A stretch of DNA of 64,000 bases, from positions 1-64,000 of the forward strand of contig JAKUQS010000009.1 of assembly GCA_022451485.1 (NCBI GenBank), in the 5' to 3' direction. The translations under genes were made by a program, and so were the position numbers. The stretch comes from Gammaproteobacteria bacterium (lineage in GTDB: Bacteria; Pseudomonadota; Gammaproteobacteria; Arenicellales; UBA868). Shown here in pieces: positions 8,478 through 16,939 of this stretch (position 1 is its first letter; each line of letters opens with the position of its first letter). The notes under the pieces were generated by a model. It was given only the letters and a program-made list of their open reading frames with translations. It made no database searches and was not told where the DNA came from.

Positions 8478-9866
8478 TCAACTCCACTTCCATGGACTAT
8501 ATATAGGAATTTTTGTCTTCTTAAGCATCTTCTTAGCCTGGAACTGTACTCGATCCACGACTTCGTCTTCATCTATCGTTAACACTTTGCCTTTCTCAAC
8601 AACGAAATTTCCATCGATAATCACACTTTCACAACTGCTACCCTGCGCCGAGTAAACAAAGTTCTGTAACTCGTTATACAACGGGACCCAGTCCGGCCGT
8701 TGCATATCGTAAATCGCGATATCCGCTTTCTTTCCCGCCTCCAATGAGCCAATTTCTTTCTCCATATTCAACGCAATAGCACCGTTAATCGTCGCCATTT
8801 CCAACGCTTTCTCAGCGGAACCCGCCGCCGGATCATAGCGATAGTCTTTGGGAGTTACCGCTGCCAAGTAAATTAAACGAACCATATCGTTAAAGTTTGA
8901 ACAATCTGAAGCATCGGTCCCGATTGCAACGTTAACCCCGGCTTCCGACATTTCAGTAAAACGACCAAACGCAGCCATCCCGTATGAAAGTTTCATCGCC
9001 GTGTTCGGGCAATGCACCACATTAGCCTTCGACTTCGCCAACATTCCGATTTCCTTCTGATTCACATGAACCATATGAACCATCACTACGTTTGAACCCA
9101 ACGCTCCTATGTTGTAGAGATGTTCAACAGGTCGTTCACCATGCAACGCCATCGATTCCTGAATATTTTCCAACATGTTTGCCTGGTGCATATGGAGCAC
9201 AGTGTCATAATTGTCCGCCATCTCCTTCGATTTGCGGTAAAGCGTATCAGAGCAACGACCCATACCAACAAGAACGATACACGGCTTTACCAAGCCGACA
9301 CCGTCCTGATAATCCTTCATAAAAGCCTCATTCGTAGACAAGCACTTCCGCGTTGAGTCAACTAACATATCGTGCCCCTGACTGATGTGGTCAAAGGAAC
9401 GTCTCCCCATCAATCCTCGCATACCAATTTTGGCCACTCCCTCGATCGTTTCGGCCAAGTTATAGGAGCCCGCCTCAAGAAAAGTAGTCACACCGGTTTT
9501 TAGTGTCTCTAATAATGTGCCGAGACCCCCCCAAATTTCATCCTGAGGGTCGACAACCGTTGCCACTCGCCTATGTACAAAATCAGACCACCCCAAACCA
9601 TTCAATGTCTCTGGAGACAATCCCCGATGCATGTGATGATAAAAATGAAGATGGGAATTAATTAATCCCGGCGTAATCAGCTTATTTTTTGCATCGTAAA
9701 CACGCTTAGCTGAATATTTGGCTTTGAGCAATCGAGCCTTACCAACCTCCTTAATTTTGTTTTTCTTGATCGCAACAGCGCCATGCCGGATAACCCGGCG
9801 GTCTTTATCGATAGTAACAACCGTTCCGTTATCGATAAGCAGATCAATTGATTTTTTTTCAACCAT
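8478..9866 (-). CDS. Amidohydrolase of the TrzA/AtzB/SAH-deaminase-like family
   Basis: 462 residues from an ATG with AGGAG nine bases upstream. It is a metal-dependent TIM-barrel hydrolase: HLH at 72-74 after ITPGLINS, a central HMHQ, a third ligand region VHMVHVN, and the catalytic Asp in IGTDASD. The N- and C-terminal beta-sandwich parts (LLIDNGTVVTID; GKKADIAIYD) are typical of the chlorohydrolase, guanine-deaminase and S-adenosylhomocysteine-deaminase branch. It would hydrolyse a C-N or C-Cl bond on a heterocycle in the cytoplasm. Lysine content is higher and GC lower than in neighbours, which may hint at a separate origin. Same strand as the crotonase (67-base gap). Confidence 0.82.
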   Translation of the reverse strand: MVEKKSIDLLIDNGTVVTIDKDRRVIRHGAVAIKKNKIKEVGKARLLKAKYSAKRVYDAKNKLITPGLINSHLHFYHHMHRGLSPETLNGLGWSDFVHRRVATVVDPQDEIWGGLGTLLETLKTGVTTFLEAGSYNLAETIEGVAKIGMRGLMGRRSFDHISQGHDMLVDSTRKCLSTNEAFMKDYQDGVGLVKPCIVLVGMGRCSDTLYRKSKEMADNYDTVLHMHQANMLENIQESMALHGERPVEHLYNIGALGSNVVMVHMVHVNQKEIGMLAKSKANVVHCPNTAMKLSYGMAAFGRFTEMSEAGVNVAIGTDASDCSNFNDMVRLIYLAAVTPKDYRYDPAAGSAEKALEMATINGAIALNMEKEIGSLEAGKKADIAIYDMQRPDWVPLYNELQNFVYSAQGSSCESVIIDGNFVVEKGKVLTIDEDEVVDRVQFQAKKMLKKTKIPIYSPWKWS

Positions 9867-10250
9867 GTTAACGAGCTCCTGCGTGTACCTTGTCTATGCC
9901 ATATCACTGGCCTGTGCATCCCAAAACAACAGGCCTCAAAAACTACTACGGCCAACCGAATGCCTATATCTTAACTGAGCCTGTCCGTTGTCGCGGTTTC
10001 TTTGTTCTCCGCGGTAATAGAACAAAGGCACCCCTAGCCAGATAGATTTCTGTATTTCTTAAAAACTATACGGTAATTGCTGCCTGGATTTCGAAACTGT
10101 TTAGATTGATAAAATACTCAGATGAACCCCATCGCTCCAGACAACAACTGCACATGACACTGGCCGGTATAAGTAGAAACCGTTAGATTGCCCGATCATG
10201 TGTACTCGACCAACATAACAGTACAAAACAAATTTCCAAGGAATACTACG
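9867..10250. other. Divergent intergenic region
   Basis: About 380 bases between the divergent amidohydrolase and nitroreductase genes. No coding frame is supported. It carries one good inverted repeat, listed separately, which may act on either promoter. Confidence 0.4.
10000..10027. promoter_or_regulatory. Inverted repeat, possible operator
   Basis: Perfect 9-bp arms CTTTGTTCT and AGAACAAAG around ten bases that include CCGCGG. It lies in a divergent intergenic region about 130 bases from the amidohydrolase start and 220 from the nitroreductase start. No T-run follows, so an operator or a recombination scar fits better than a terminator. No regulator gene is adjacent. Confidence 0.35.
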
Positions 10251-10892
10251 ATGGATATGGTACGTCTCGACTCCCCACCGGAACTGACAATGCCGATTGG
10301 CGAAGCCATGTTTAGTCAACGTGCGACGCGTCGACTCGACCCAGATCGCCCGGTTTCCGATGCGCAGTTGCAAATTATCTTGAACGCGGCCTCCAAAGCC
10401 CCGAGCGGTGGTAATACGCAACCCGCTCGCTGTCTCGTCATCCGCGACAGGGATGCTATTCATGAATTTGGCAAACTGTACTTTGAGGCCTGGTGGGCCA
10501 AACGCCGTGATGCTTATGGCTGGACCAGTAAGGCCGATATTCCAGAGGACTCGGTCTACCGCTTGCCAGCACTATTGGCCGATGAAATGGTCAATGCACC
10601 CACCATTATTCTGGTCTATTCAGAGCCCTCAGGAGTAGCCGCTTCGTCTACCTTTCCAGGAGTTCAAAATCTGCTGCTTGCAGCCCGTGCACTGGGTCTT
10701 GGGAGCGTTCTGACCACACTACATCCACAAGTAATGGAACGCGTCAACGCAATGTTCGAAGTGCCCGAAGCAATGGAATTTCACTGTTGCATTCCGATTG
10801 GTTATCCGCGCGGCAAGTTTGGACCAACAAGCCGACGGCCCACCAGCGCAACCACCTCGTGGAACCGTTGGGGGCAACCGCCACCCTGGTAA
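10251..10892 (+). CDS. Nitroreductase-family FMN oxidoreductase (copy 1)
   Basis: 213 residues from the ATG that follows AAGGAAT; an upstream in-frame ATG lacks a ribosome site. It has the nitroreductase fold signatures: RATRRLD near the start (FMN phosphate contact), ASKAPSGGNTQPAR (FMN-binding Ser/Asn loop), and FPGVQNLLLAARALGLGS in the second half. IPIGYPRGKFGPTSRRP closes the fold. Such enzymes reduce nitro groups, quinones or flavins with NAD(P)H. A second, diverged copy lies 320 bases downstream on the other strand. Substrate unknown. Confidence 0.85.
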   Translation: MDMVRLDSPPELTMPIGEAMFSQRATRRLDPDRPVSDAQLQIILNAASKAPSGGNTQPARCLVIRDRDAIHEFGKLYFEAWWAKRRDAYGWTSKADIPEDSVYRLPALLADEMVNAPTIILVYSEPSGVAASSTFPGVQNLLLAARALGLGSVLTTLHPQVMERVNAMFEVPEAMEFHCCIPIGYPRGKFGPTSRRPTSATTSWNRWGQPPPW

Positions 10893-11004
10893 TAACCTAC
10901 AGCGGTCTCACCCGGTTAGGGACAGCGACATCGGGTCGAGCGCGGAAGGCGACTTGCACATTTAAACCCCCATCACGCACTAAAAATTAGGGCGATTCAC
11001 TGAC

Positions 11005-11154
11005 ATGGCACAGATCATTCTCCATCACTATCCCGCGTCTCCCGTGTCGGAAAAAGTACGAACAGGCCTTGGTCTTAAGCGGCTTACCTGGTATTCGGTA
11101 GAACCAAATCGGCTTCCTGATCGTCCGGAATTATTTGCTATGACGGATGGCTAA
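11005..11154 (+). pseudogene. Broken glutathione S-transferase N-terminal remnant
   Basis: Forty-nine codons starting MAQIILHHYPASPVSEKVR match the first two-fifths of a GST thioredoxin-like domain, including the Ser-Pro glutathione site. The frame hits TAA where family members read Gly-Tyr-Arg-x-Thr-Pro, consistent with Tyr codon TAT changed to TAA. A few residual codons (KANTG) follow before a second stop, and the next gene begins on the opposite strand. The rest of the domain and the helical C-terminal domain are gone. It is likely a decayed relative of the GSH-linked enzymes nearby. Confidence 0.7.
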
Positions 11155-11211
11155 AAGGCGAATACGGGTTAACGATCATCGACTGAACCCAAGACATGGC
11201 ATCAGTCAATT

Positions 11212-11832
11212 TCAGTCCCATTGGTCCCAGCGCATGACTTCGTCTAGCGACTTTCTGACGACAGTCCCGAACCGCCCCAATGGATAGCCCACTGGAATCA
11301 GACAAAATGCGGCCATGGTCGTTGGCAAATTGAGCACCTCAGCAACGGCCTGCCGATCCCGTAACGCCAGAGTGGTCGGTGTTGCACCCAATTCCAATGC
11401 CCTCGCTGCCAGTAACAGATTCTGAACACCTGGCCATATGGAGCCACCGCCGCGACTCATCAGGGTGGCATTCACTGGCTCTCCAAAGTCCATACACGCT
11501 ATAACAATCGCCGGTACCGACGCCATATGCTCCATCTGCCAGATAACCGCATCCAGCATTCTCGAACGCTTTTCTTTTGATTGATGAGGTAAAGCATCAG
11601 GCCTTGTTTTCTTCGGCCCAATATAACTTTCAACCCCCTTTCTATTTAACGCGGCCAGATCTTTCTTGACTTCAGCATCAGTGACCACCAACCAACGCGC
11701 CATTTGCATATTGGACCCAGAAGGCGCCTGATTTGCCGCCCCGACCAACTCAACCAACAACTCCGCGGGCACCGGTTTTTCATCGAGGCGCCGCATCGAG
11801 CGACAGTTGTAAATTACATCGAATATATCCAT
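11212..11832 (-). CDS. Nitroreductase-family FMN oxidoreductase (copy 2)
   Basis: 206 residues, starting at the ATG with AGGTGA nine bases upstream; the longer frame adds 24 residues unlike the family. FMN motifs are RSMRRLD near the N-terminus, ANQAPSGSNMQMAR, and WPGVQNLLLAARALELGA. IPVGYPLGRFG matches copy 1 closely. It is clearly homologous to the nitroreductase at 10251, but the middle segment (KEKRSRMLDAVIWQMEHM) differs, so the pair likely act on different substrates. It is convergent toward the GST remnant. Confidence 0.85.
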   Translation of the reverse strand: MDIFDVIYNCRSMRRLDEKPVPAELLVELVGAANQAPSGSNMQMARWLVVTDAEVKKDLAALNRKGVESYIGPKKTRPDALPHQSKEKRSRMLDAVIWQMEHMASVPAIVIACMDFGEPVNATLMSRGGGSIWPGVQNLLLAARALELGATPTTLALRDRQAVAEVLNLPTTMAAFCLIPVGYPLGRFGTVVRKSLDEVMRWDQWD

Positions 11833-12202
11833 CGCGTTATCACCTGGATCAGTAAAAGGTTGTAACCCAAGGGGCCAGTGTCTGACTCCTAGATCGGTTT
11901 GCATTTTTTAGTCGACTGCGCCGAAATTGTACCGAACAGAGCTTTTGGAAGCCCCATTTCGATTAATTCATGGACTGTGACCGCCTAACACTCAATAAAC
12001 GAGGAGCGGAGACGAGTGCCTGCTAACACGCGTTGGACTGGTTTCGCTGCCAGTCGATGGCTGACAGACTCGCGCAGCGGGGTAAATGCTATAAGGACAT
12101 CAACAGAGTAAAGAAATACCCATGGACAAGCCATGATACTCAGCAAGCGATGACAGAGATTGTTAAAGAAATCACTACAAACAACCACTTTGAGAGCCCA
12201 GC

Positions 12203-13345
12203 GTGATCCATCCGTTTCGAATAGACGTTCCTGATAAAACGCTGGAACAGATTCGCACACAAGTCGCCAATTACCCCTGGCACGAAATGCCAGATGACGG
12301 TGGCTGGGCTTATGGTACCCACCTTGGTTATATGAAGGAATTGTGTGCTTACTGGCTAAATGAGTTCGACTGGCGAAAACAAGAAGCCGCAATTAACCGC
12401 TTCTCCCATTTCATCGCGCCAGTGCAGGGAATCGACCTGCACTTTATTCAGGAGAAAGGAGATGGACCTTCGCCCCTGCCTTTGATCATTAGCCATGGCT
12501 GGCCCGGCAGCATCGTTGAATTCCTGGACATCATCCAACCACTGGCTCACCCGCAACGATTTGGTGGAAGTGCTGACGATGCTTTCGATGTCATCGTACC
12601 GTCCTTGCCGGGGTTTGGGTTCTCAGGTCGCCCGGCGCGACCGATCGGCCCACGTAAAATGGCCAACCTCTTCAACAGTTTGATGACAGACGTCCTGGGA
12701 TACCGAAACTATCTAGCGCAAGGAGGCGATTGGGGCGGCGCCATTTCAAGCTGGCTTGGTTTTGAGCACGCACCTACCTGTCAAGCTATCCATATCAATA
12801 TCTTGACCATGCGTCACCCCGATGGCCCGCATGGCCCTGAAGAGGAAGCCTGGGCAGTTCAATTTGAGCATGATCAACTACTGGAAAACGGCTATCGGAC
12901 ACAACAGGCTACCAAACCGCAGACCTTAAGTTACGCAATGATGGATAGCCCGGTCGGTGTGGCTGCCTGGATTATTGAGAAATTTAACTCGTGGTCAGAT
13001 ACCGAGGGCGACAACATTGAAAGTGCGCATACGAAAGACTCTCTACTAACAAACATCATGGTTTACCTTGTCACTAAAACCTTCAACACCGCCTCCTGGA
13101 TCTACTATGGAAGACGAGAGGAAGGTGGTCGTCTATTGTCGACGGACAACAGACGCGTCGAAGTGCCCACTGCGGCCGCGCTCTTCCCCGCGGAACTACT
13201 CGCTTGGCCACCGCGATCTTACGTAGAGCGGCTCTACAATATTAGCCACTGGTCGGAAATGCCGCGCGGTGGTCATTTTGCGGCGCTAGAGGAGCCCGAG
13301 TTGCTCATCGACGATATCCGCGCTTTCGCTCGCACCTTGCGTTAA
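12203..13345 (+). CDS. Epoxide hydrolase (EHN-type alpha/beta hydrolase)
   Basis: 380 residues. The first 100 are the epoxide-hydrolase N-terminal domain (FRIDVPDKTLEQIR onward), followed by an alpha/beta hydrolase. The oxyanion motif HGWPG is at 98-102, the nucleophile is D176 in GGDWGG, and the catalytic His is H358 in RGGHFAALEEPE. It opens an epoxide to a vicinal diol through an ester intermediate. The start has no strong ribosome site; no better start is available. It lies four bases before the frame of the next gene, and an operon with the HCCA-isomerase-like gene is likely. Together they suggest aromatic or xenobiotic breakdown. Confidence 0.88.
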   Translation: MIHPFRIDVPDKTLEQIRTQVANYPWHEMPDDGGWAYGTHLGYMKELCAYWLNEFDWRKQEAAINRFSHFIAPVQGIDLHFIQEKGDGPSPLPLIISHGWPGSIVEFLDIIQPLAHPQRFGGSADDAFDVIVPSLPGFGFSGRPARPIGPRKMANLFNSLMTDVLGYRNYLAQGGDWGGAISSWLGFEHAPTCQAIHINILTMRHPDGPHGPEEEAWAVQFEHDQLLENGYRTQQATKPQTLSYAMMDSPVGVAAWIIEKFNSWSDTEGDNIESAHTKDSLLTNIMVYLVTKTFNTASWIYYGRREEGGRLLSTDNRRVEVPTAAALFPAELLAWPPRSYVERLYNISHWSEMPRGGHFAALEEPELLIDDIRAFARTLR

Positions 13346-13468
13346 TGGATGGACAACGTCATCGGGAAATACCTCCCTGGCCATCGCAACCCTTTGCAGC
13401 AATATTCCGCCTCAGATCTCCCCTTCCCTGAATTTCGAGTAACCAGCAACACATGTATGGAGGCCACC

Positions 13469-14104
13469 ATGAATCATTCAGCTAACTGGTATTTTGACTT
13501 CATTTCGCCGTTTTCTTATCTTCAATTCAAGACTTTCCAGCGCCTGCCAAACTCTCTTGATATCCGCTTGGTTCCCATCTTGTTCGCTGGCCTACTCAAT
13601 CACTGGGGACAAAAAGGCCCCGCAGAAATTCCAAGCAAACGAACAGACACGTATCAGTATTGTCACTGGTATGCCAAACGACATGGCATTCCCTTCAGAG
13701 CACCCCCGGCTCACCCATTTAATCCGCTTAAATCTCTACGTCTTGCCATCGCACTAAACACAACCCACGAGGTAGTGGACCTGGTTTTTAATTACATCTG
13801 GGGAGAAGGCAAAGATGCGCATACCGAAGAGGGGTTCCATGGGCTCACCATCGCAGCGAATCTCCCGAACGCTAACGACTTAATTGCTTCTGCCTCTGTC
13901 AAAAATGTCCTACGCCAGAATACCGAACAGGCCATCGCCCTCGGCATTTATGGTGTTCCCACATTTGCCGTTGAGCACGCTCTTTTTTGGGGACTCGACA
14001 GGACAGACATGATGCTGGATTACCTTCAGAATCCGAGCGTATTTGGAACCAGCGAAATGCGACGACTCTCGACGTTGCCCAAAGCGGTAGAGCGACGTCT
14101 GTAA
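13469..14104 (+). CDS. 2-hydroxychromene-2-carboxylate isomerase-like (kappa GST/DsbA fold)
   Basis: 211 residues. ATG at 13469 has GGAGG five bases upstream and starts MNHSANWYFDFISPFSYL, the family's usual N-terminus; a longer frame reaching back to 13349 is unlikely. The FDFISPFSYL motif holds the glutathione-contacting Ser, and YGVPTF near residue 160 is the cis-Pro loop. Family members use glutathione to isomerise ring-fission products of naphthalene-type aromatics, or act as oxidoreductases. It follows the epoxide hydrolase on the same strand. The exact substrate is not known. Confidence 0.82.
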   Translation: MNHSANWYFDFISPFSYLQFKTFQRLPNSLDIRLVPILFAGLLNHWGQKGPAEIPSKRTDTYQYCHWYAKRHGIPFRAPPAHPFNPLKSLRLAIALNTTHEVVDLVFNYIWGEGKDAHTEEGFHGLTIAANLPNANDLIASASVKNVLRQNTEQAIALGIYGVPTFAVEHALFWGLDRTDMMLDYLQNPSVFGTSEMRRLSTLPKAVERRL

Positions 14105-14618
14105 GGGCGATCGATTCGACCTTAGACAACACCCTCAGATAAGAAGTCAACCGACCTCCTCATTACCTCAGCCAGCAGAGACTGCCACAATATCATCCAC
14201 TCAAAACGTTATCGTTTTATCCCCCTCATTGTCCGCAACAATAGGCAGTTAAAAACGACGGACTAGTGAATCACTGCCGTAAAGATCTCTGAAAAATTGA
14301 CGCCAGTCCGCTCTATGCCATTTGTCAGCCGCTGACTTCTAATAATCAACACCACCGCATAGACCGGAATCAGCATCGTAGAGGTAACTCTTTCGAATCA
14401 GTTCCCGAGTGTTTCTCCACTTGATCGTTGTCTCCTCATTATGTTTTATGCGTACTTCTTATGTCATTTCCTGCGATAACTGAAACGTAATCACCTCGAC
14501 TAACATGGGGCTCCTCCTTCCGTGCTTTCATTCTCTTCAGTGTTAATGCACACCATTACTGCCGAGGGTGAGCACGAACCCCTTGCGATCACTATACGGG
14601 CCACGCCATCGATCTTAT
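14105..14618. other. Intergenic region without a supported gene
   Basis: About 510 bases between the convergent HCCA-isomerase-like and GNAT genes. A plus-strand frame at 14522-14782 is antisense to the GNAT 3' end. A minus-strand frame near 14320-14440 reads as plausible protein for about 35 codons and has GAGGAG upstream, but no start codon, so it may be a remnant. No terminator is obvious. Confidence 0.35.
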
Positions 14619-15221
14619 TCAGACCTCTCGAACCAACAACAGGGTGTCACCCTGATAGCGCATTAATCGATGCTTTGGGGCGGGATGGCGCGCGACCTCG
14701 GTGTATCCCAAGCGCCTGTAAAACCCCACCGCTGGGGTATTGTCAGCAAAAACAGCCAGGCATGTCCTGGAAAAACGGTTAATCCGAGTATCGTTATGTG
14801 CCTGTGCCATGAGCGCCTCACCGACACCCGAGCCACGAAATTTGGAATAAACAGCTACTGCCCTCACGTAATAACCCGCTTCACAACCGGCATCGTTGAA
14901 AAGGGCTCTAAATGGCGTCAAAAGACCTTGGCGATCCTCTCGCAGCCAAGGGTTGGGCGGTTCCGCATCAAATAACGCTAGCGAAAAAGCGTTTAATCCA
15001 CCCACTACTTGTCCTTCACATTCGGCAACCCAGCAATTGGCTAGCGCCGTTGAAGCCGCAGCGCGAGAGAACAACCGTTCGATAACCTGCTTGGCCCCCT
15101 GCCCCGGTATAAGCTCATGATAAAGCGCCTCCATCACACCCCCGGAGGCCGACATCAGCACATACGCGAGGTCGGAAATATCGCATTCAGTCGCCGCTCT
15201 AACCCTAACACCCGCAGTCAT
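14619..15221 (-). CDS. GNAT-family N-acetyltransferase
   Basis: 200 residues with the GNAT layout. YVRAVAVYSKFRGSGVGEALM is the acetyl-CoA pyrophosphate loop (R/Q-x-x-G-x-G/A form), and NTPAVGFYRRLGYTEVARHP is motif B. It transfers an acetyl group from acetyl-CoA to an amine; the substrate is unknown. The ribosome site at the ATG is weak. It is last in a minus-strand run after DmdA, with a 174-base gap, so co-transcription is uncertain. Confidence 0.8.
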   Translation of the reverse strand: MTAGVRVRAATECDISDLAYVLMSASGGVMEALYHELIPGQGAKQVIERLFSRAAASTALANCWVAECEGQVVGGLNAFSLALFDAEPPNPWLREDRQGLLTPFRALFNDAGCEAGYYVRAVAVYSKFRGSGVGEALMAQAHNDTRINRFSRTCLAVFADNTPAVGFYRRLGYTEVARHPAPKHRLMRYQGDTLLLVREV

Positions 15222-15395
15222 CTCGTCATGGCCCTGATGGCCCTAATAAACACCCACCAAAGCGGTCACAGAAGATATCTGATACCCATAATATTTTCAT
15301 TTGAGCCGTCACTGGCTTGAATTTCTATACAGTCGAATACGCATAAAGCCACCTTAAACCCGGCATACATCAAGACCCCGCGTTCAGGATAGCTC

Positions 15396-16508
15396 TCAGC
15401 GTAACGGTAACTGACATAGCTTACCCCGCCTGGTCTCACCGTCTGGAAGGTTGATATCAACTGCCTGACCGAATGTCCAATGATCTTTTGTGACCATCCC
15501 CAAAGCGATATTCTTCCTGAACGCAGGTGACCAGATTGCCGTCGTTACTTGCCCAACAACCTTGTTATCGATCGTTATCGGCCAAGGCGCAGCACAGGGA
15601 GGGCAAGGTCGACCCTCGAAAACGATACCTCGAATTCTTTGACTAGGACCCGATTCGGCAATTTTCTGCAGGGCGACCCGGCCCACATAGTCCACTTTTC
15701 CATCCAACCGACAGAATCGATCTAGATTGATCTCGAACGGGTTATTCTCGCGGGTCATCTCGTTACCGTAAGAGAGTAGACCACCTTCCACCCTTTCAAT
15801 CAGATTAGGACAGCCCGGGGCCACATCGAACACGCCACCTGATTCCCACAACGTATCCCACAACAGCCCCCCCAATGAACTGTCATCGAGATATATCTCA
15901 AATCCTCCCTGTTTGCTGTATCCAGAACGCGCCACCACGAGACAACGGTCAGCAAACGGCAATTCACGAAACTGAAAATAACGAAGCGACCTGACTTCCT
16001 CCCCAAACACAAGGGCGACAAGATCTTCGGCCCGAGGCCCTTGAACCGCAAGCGGTGATACGTCAGGTTCAGTGACTTCAACATCCAGATCCATGCCCAG
16101 TGCAAGACCCTTCGCCCACAGTAAAATATCAGCATCCGCAATAGAGAACCAAAACCAATTCGGTGCCCGCATCAATATGACGGGATCGTTTAACAGTCCC
16201 GCCGCCTCATCGACAAGCGGTGCGTAAAAGCACTGGCCAACCTTCATGTGTGATAGATCCCGCGGTGTCATCCATTGCGCCAAACGCCCCGCATCCGGAC
16301 CACGTAACTCCACCTGCCGCTGACAGGAGACATCCCAGAGCTGCACCTGTGTCTTAAGATGCCAATAGTCTTCTTCAACGCTACGATTGAAGGATTTTGG
16401 TAGCAACATATGGTTAACGATGGAGTAATCCTGAACACCACATGCTTCAACCCGATCGGTATATGGTGTGCGACGATTACGCCGGGAAACAACAAGACTT
16501 GAAGACAA
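15396..16508 (-). CDS. dmdA: Dimethylsulfoniopropionate (DMSP) demethylase-like GcvT-fold protein
   Basis: 370 residues, the length of DmdA. It belongs to the aminomethyltransferase (GcvT) family, but the whole N-terminal half follows DmdA: RRTPYTDRVEACGV, then VNHMLLPKSF, EEDYWHLK, QLWDVSCQRQV and LMxPRDLS-like GRLAQWMTPRDLS. ARSGYSKQGGFEIYL and CPNLIERVEGGLLSYGN are further family landmarks. DmdA moves a methyl group from DMSP to tetrahydrofolate, giving methylmercaptopropionate and 5-methyl-THF. The start is TTG with CGGGG upstream, as no ATG or GTG fits. It sits 15 bases after the HIUase-like gene. The distinction from sibling GcvT-like proteins rests on remembered motif similarity, so activity is inferred. 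Confidence 0.75.
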   Translation of the reverse strand: MSSSLVVSRRNRRTPYTDRVEACGVQDYSIVNHMLLPKSFNRSVEEDYWHLKTQVQLWDVSCQRQVELRGPDAGRLAQWMTPRDLSHMKVGQCFYAPLVDEAAGLLNDPVILMRAPNWFWFSIADADILLWAKGLALGMDLDVEVTEPDVSPLAVQGPRAEDLVALVFGEEVRSLRYFQFRELPFADRCLVVARSGYSKQGGFEIYLDDSSLGGLLWDTLWESGGVFDVAPGCPNLIERVEGGLLSYGNEMTRENNPFEINLDRFCRLDGKVDYVGRVALQKIAESGPSQRIRGIVFEGRPCPPCAAPWPITIDNKVVGQVTTAIWSPAFRKNIALGMVTKDHWTFGQAVDINLPDGETRRGKLCQLPLR

Positions 16509-16523
16509 CGTGCGAATCCCCGC

Positions 16524-16880
16524 TTAACGCGACCACCAAAGAGTGTGGTTATGCGGCGCTATCAGGACCGGCACATGAAAACGCTCGCTAGCCTGGGCTA
16601 AATCGATTCGCACGACCACCTCAGTGATGGCCGACTGGGCAACCATCGACCCTTGTGTGCCAGCAAAGTAATCCCCACTATAGAAAATCAGTTCGTAGCG
16701 GGCATCTGCCGAGTCATCGCCCCGATCAATGTCAATTGAAATTCTGCCGCTCTCATCCGCTTTCGTATCAAACACAGGTTGCGCCTGACCGGAAGCGGAT
16801 AACCGATGACAAATAACACGAATACCACCTGCATCGCACCCAGTCGTCGAGTCAAGAATATGAGAAGAAATCGTTGTCAT
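16524..16880 (-). CDS. 5-hydroxyisourate hydrolase-like (transthyretin-like) protein with atypical C-terminus
   Basis: 118 residues, starting at the ATG with AAGG seven bases upstream. The transthyretin-like N-terminus ISSHILDSTTGCDAGGI keeps the family's active-site His (SHxLD). The last strand RFHVPVLIAPHNHTLWW corresponds to the family's RYHVPLLLSP segment. Functional HIUases end in a conserved Tyr-Arg-Gly-Ser/Thr tail; this ends WWSR, so the active-site tail is missing. It may act on a related ureide or have lost activity. No uricase or OHCU decarboxylase is nearby. It lies in a run with ThDP lyase upstream and dmdA downstream. Confidence 0.7.
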   Translation of the reverse strand: MTTISSHILDSTTGCDAGGIRVICHRLSASGQAQPVFDTKADESGRISIDIDRGDDSADARYELIFYSGDYFAGTQGSMVAQSAITEVVVRIDLAQASERFHVPVLIAPHNHTLWWSR

Positions 16881-16939
16881 CACGGCCCTTCGAGACGATA
16901 CGTCAATCAAGTAAGCAAGTAATCAGTTATTCAACCATT

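Noticed and set aside
14320-14440. Minus-strand frame of about 35 codons with GAGGAG upstream
   Set aside because: Reads like protein but lacks any start codon; may be a remnant.
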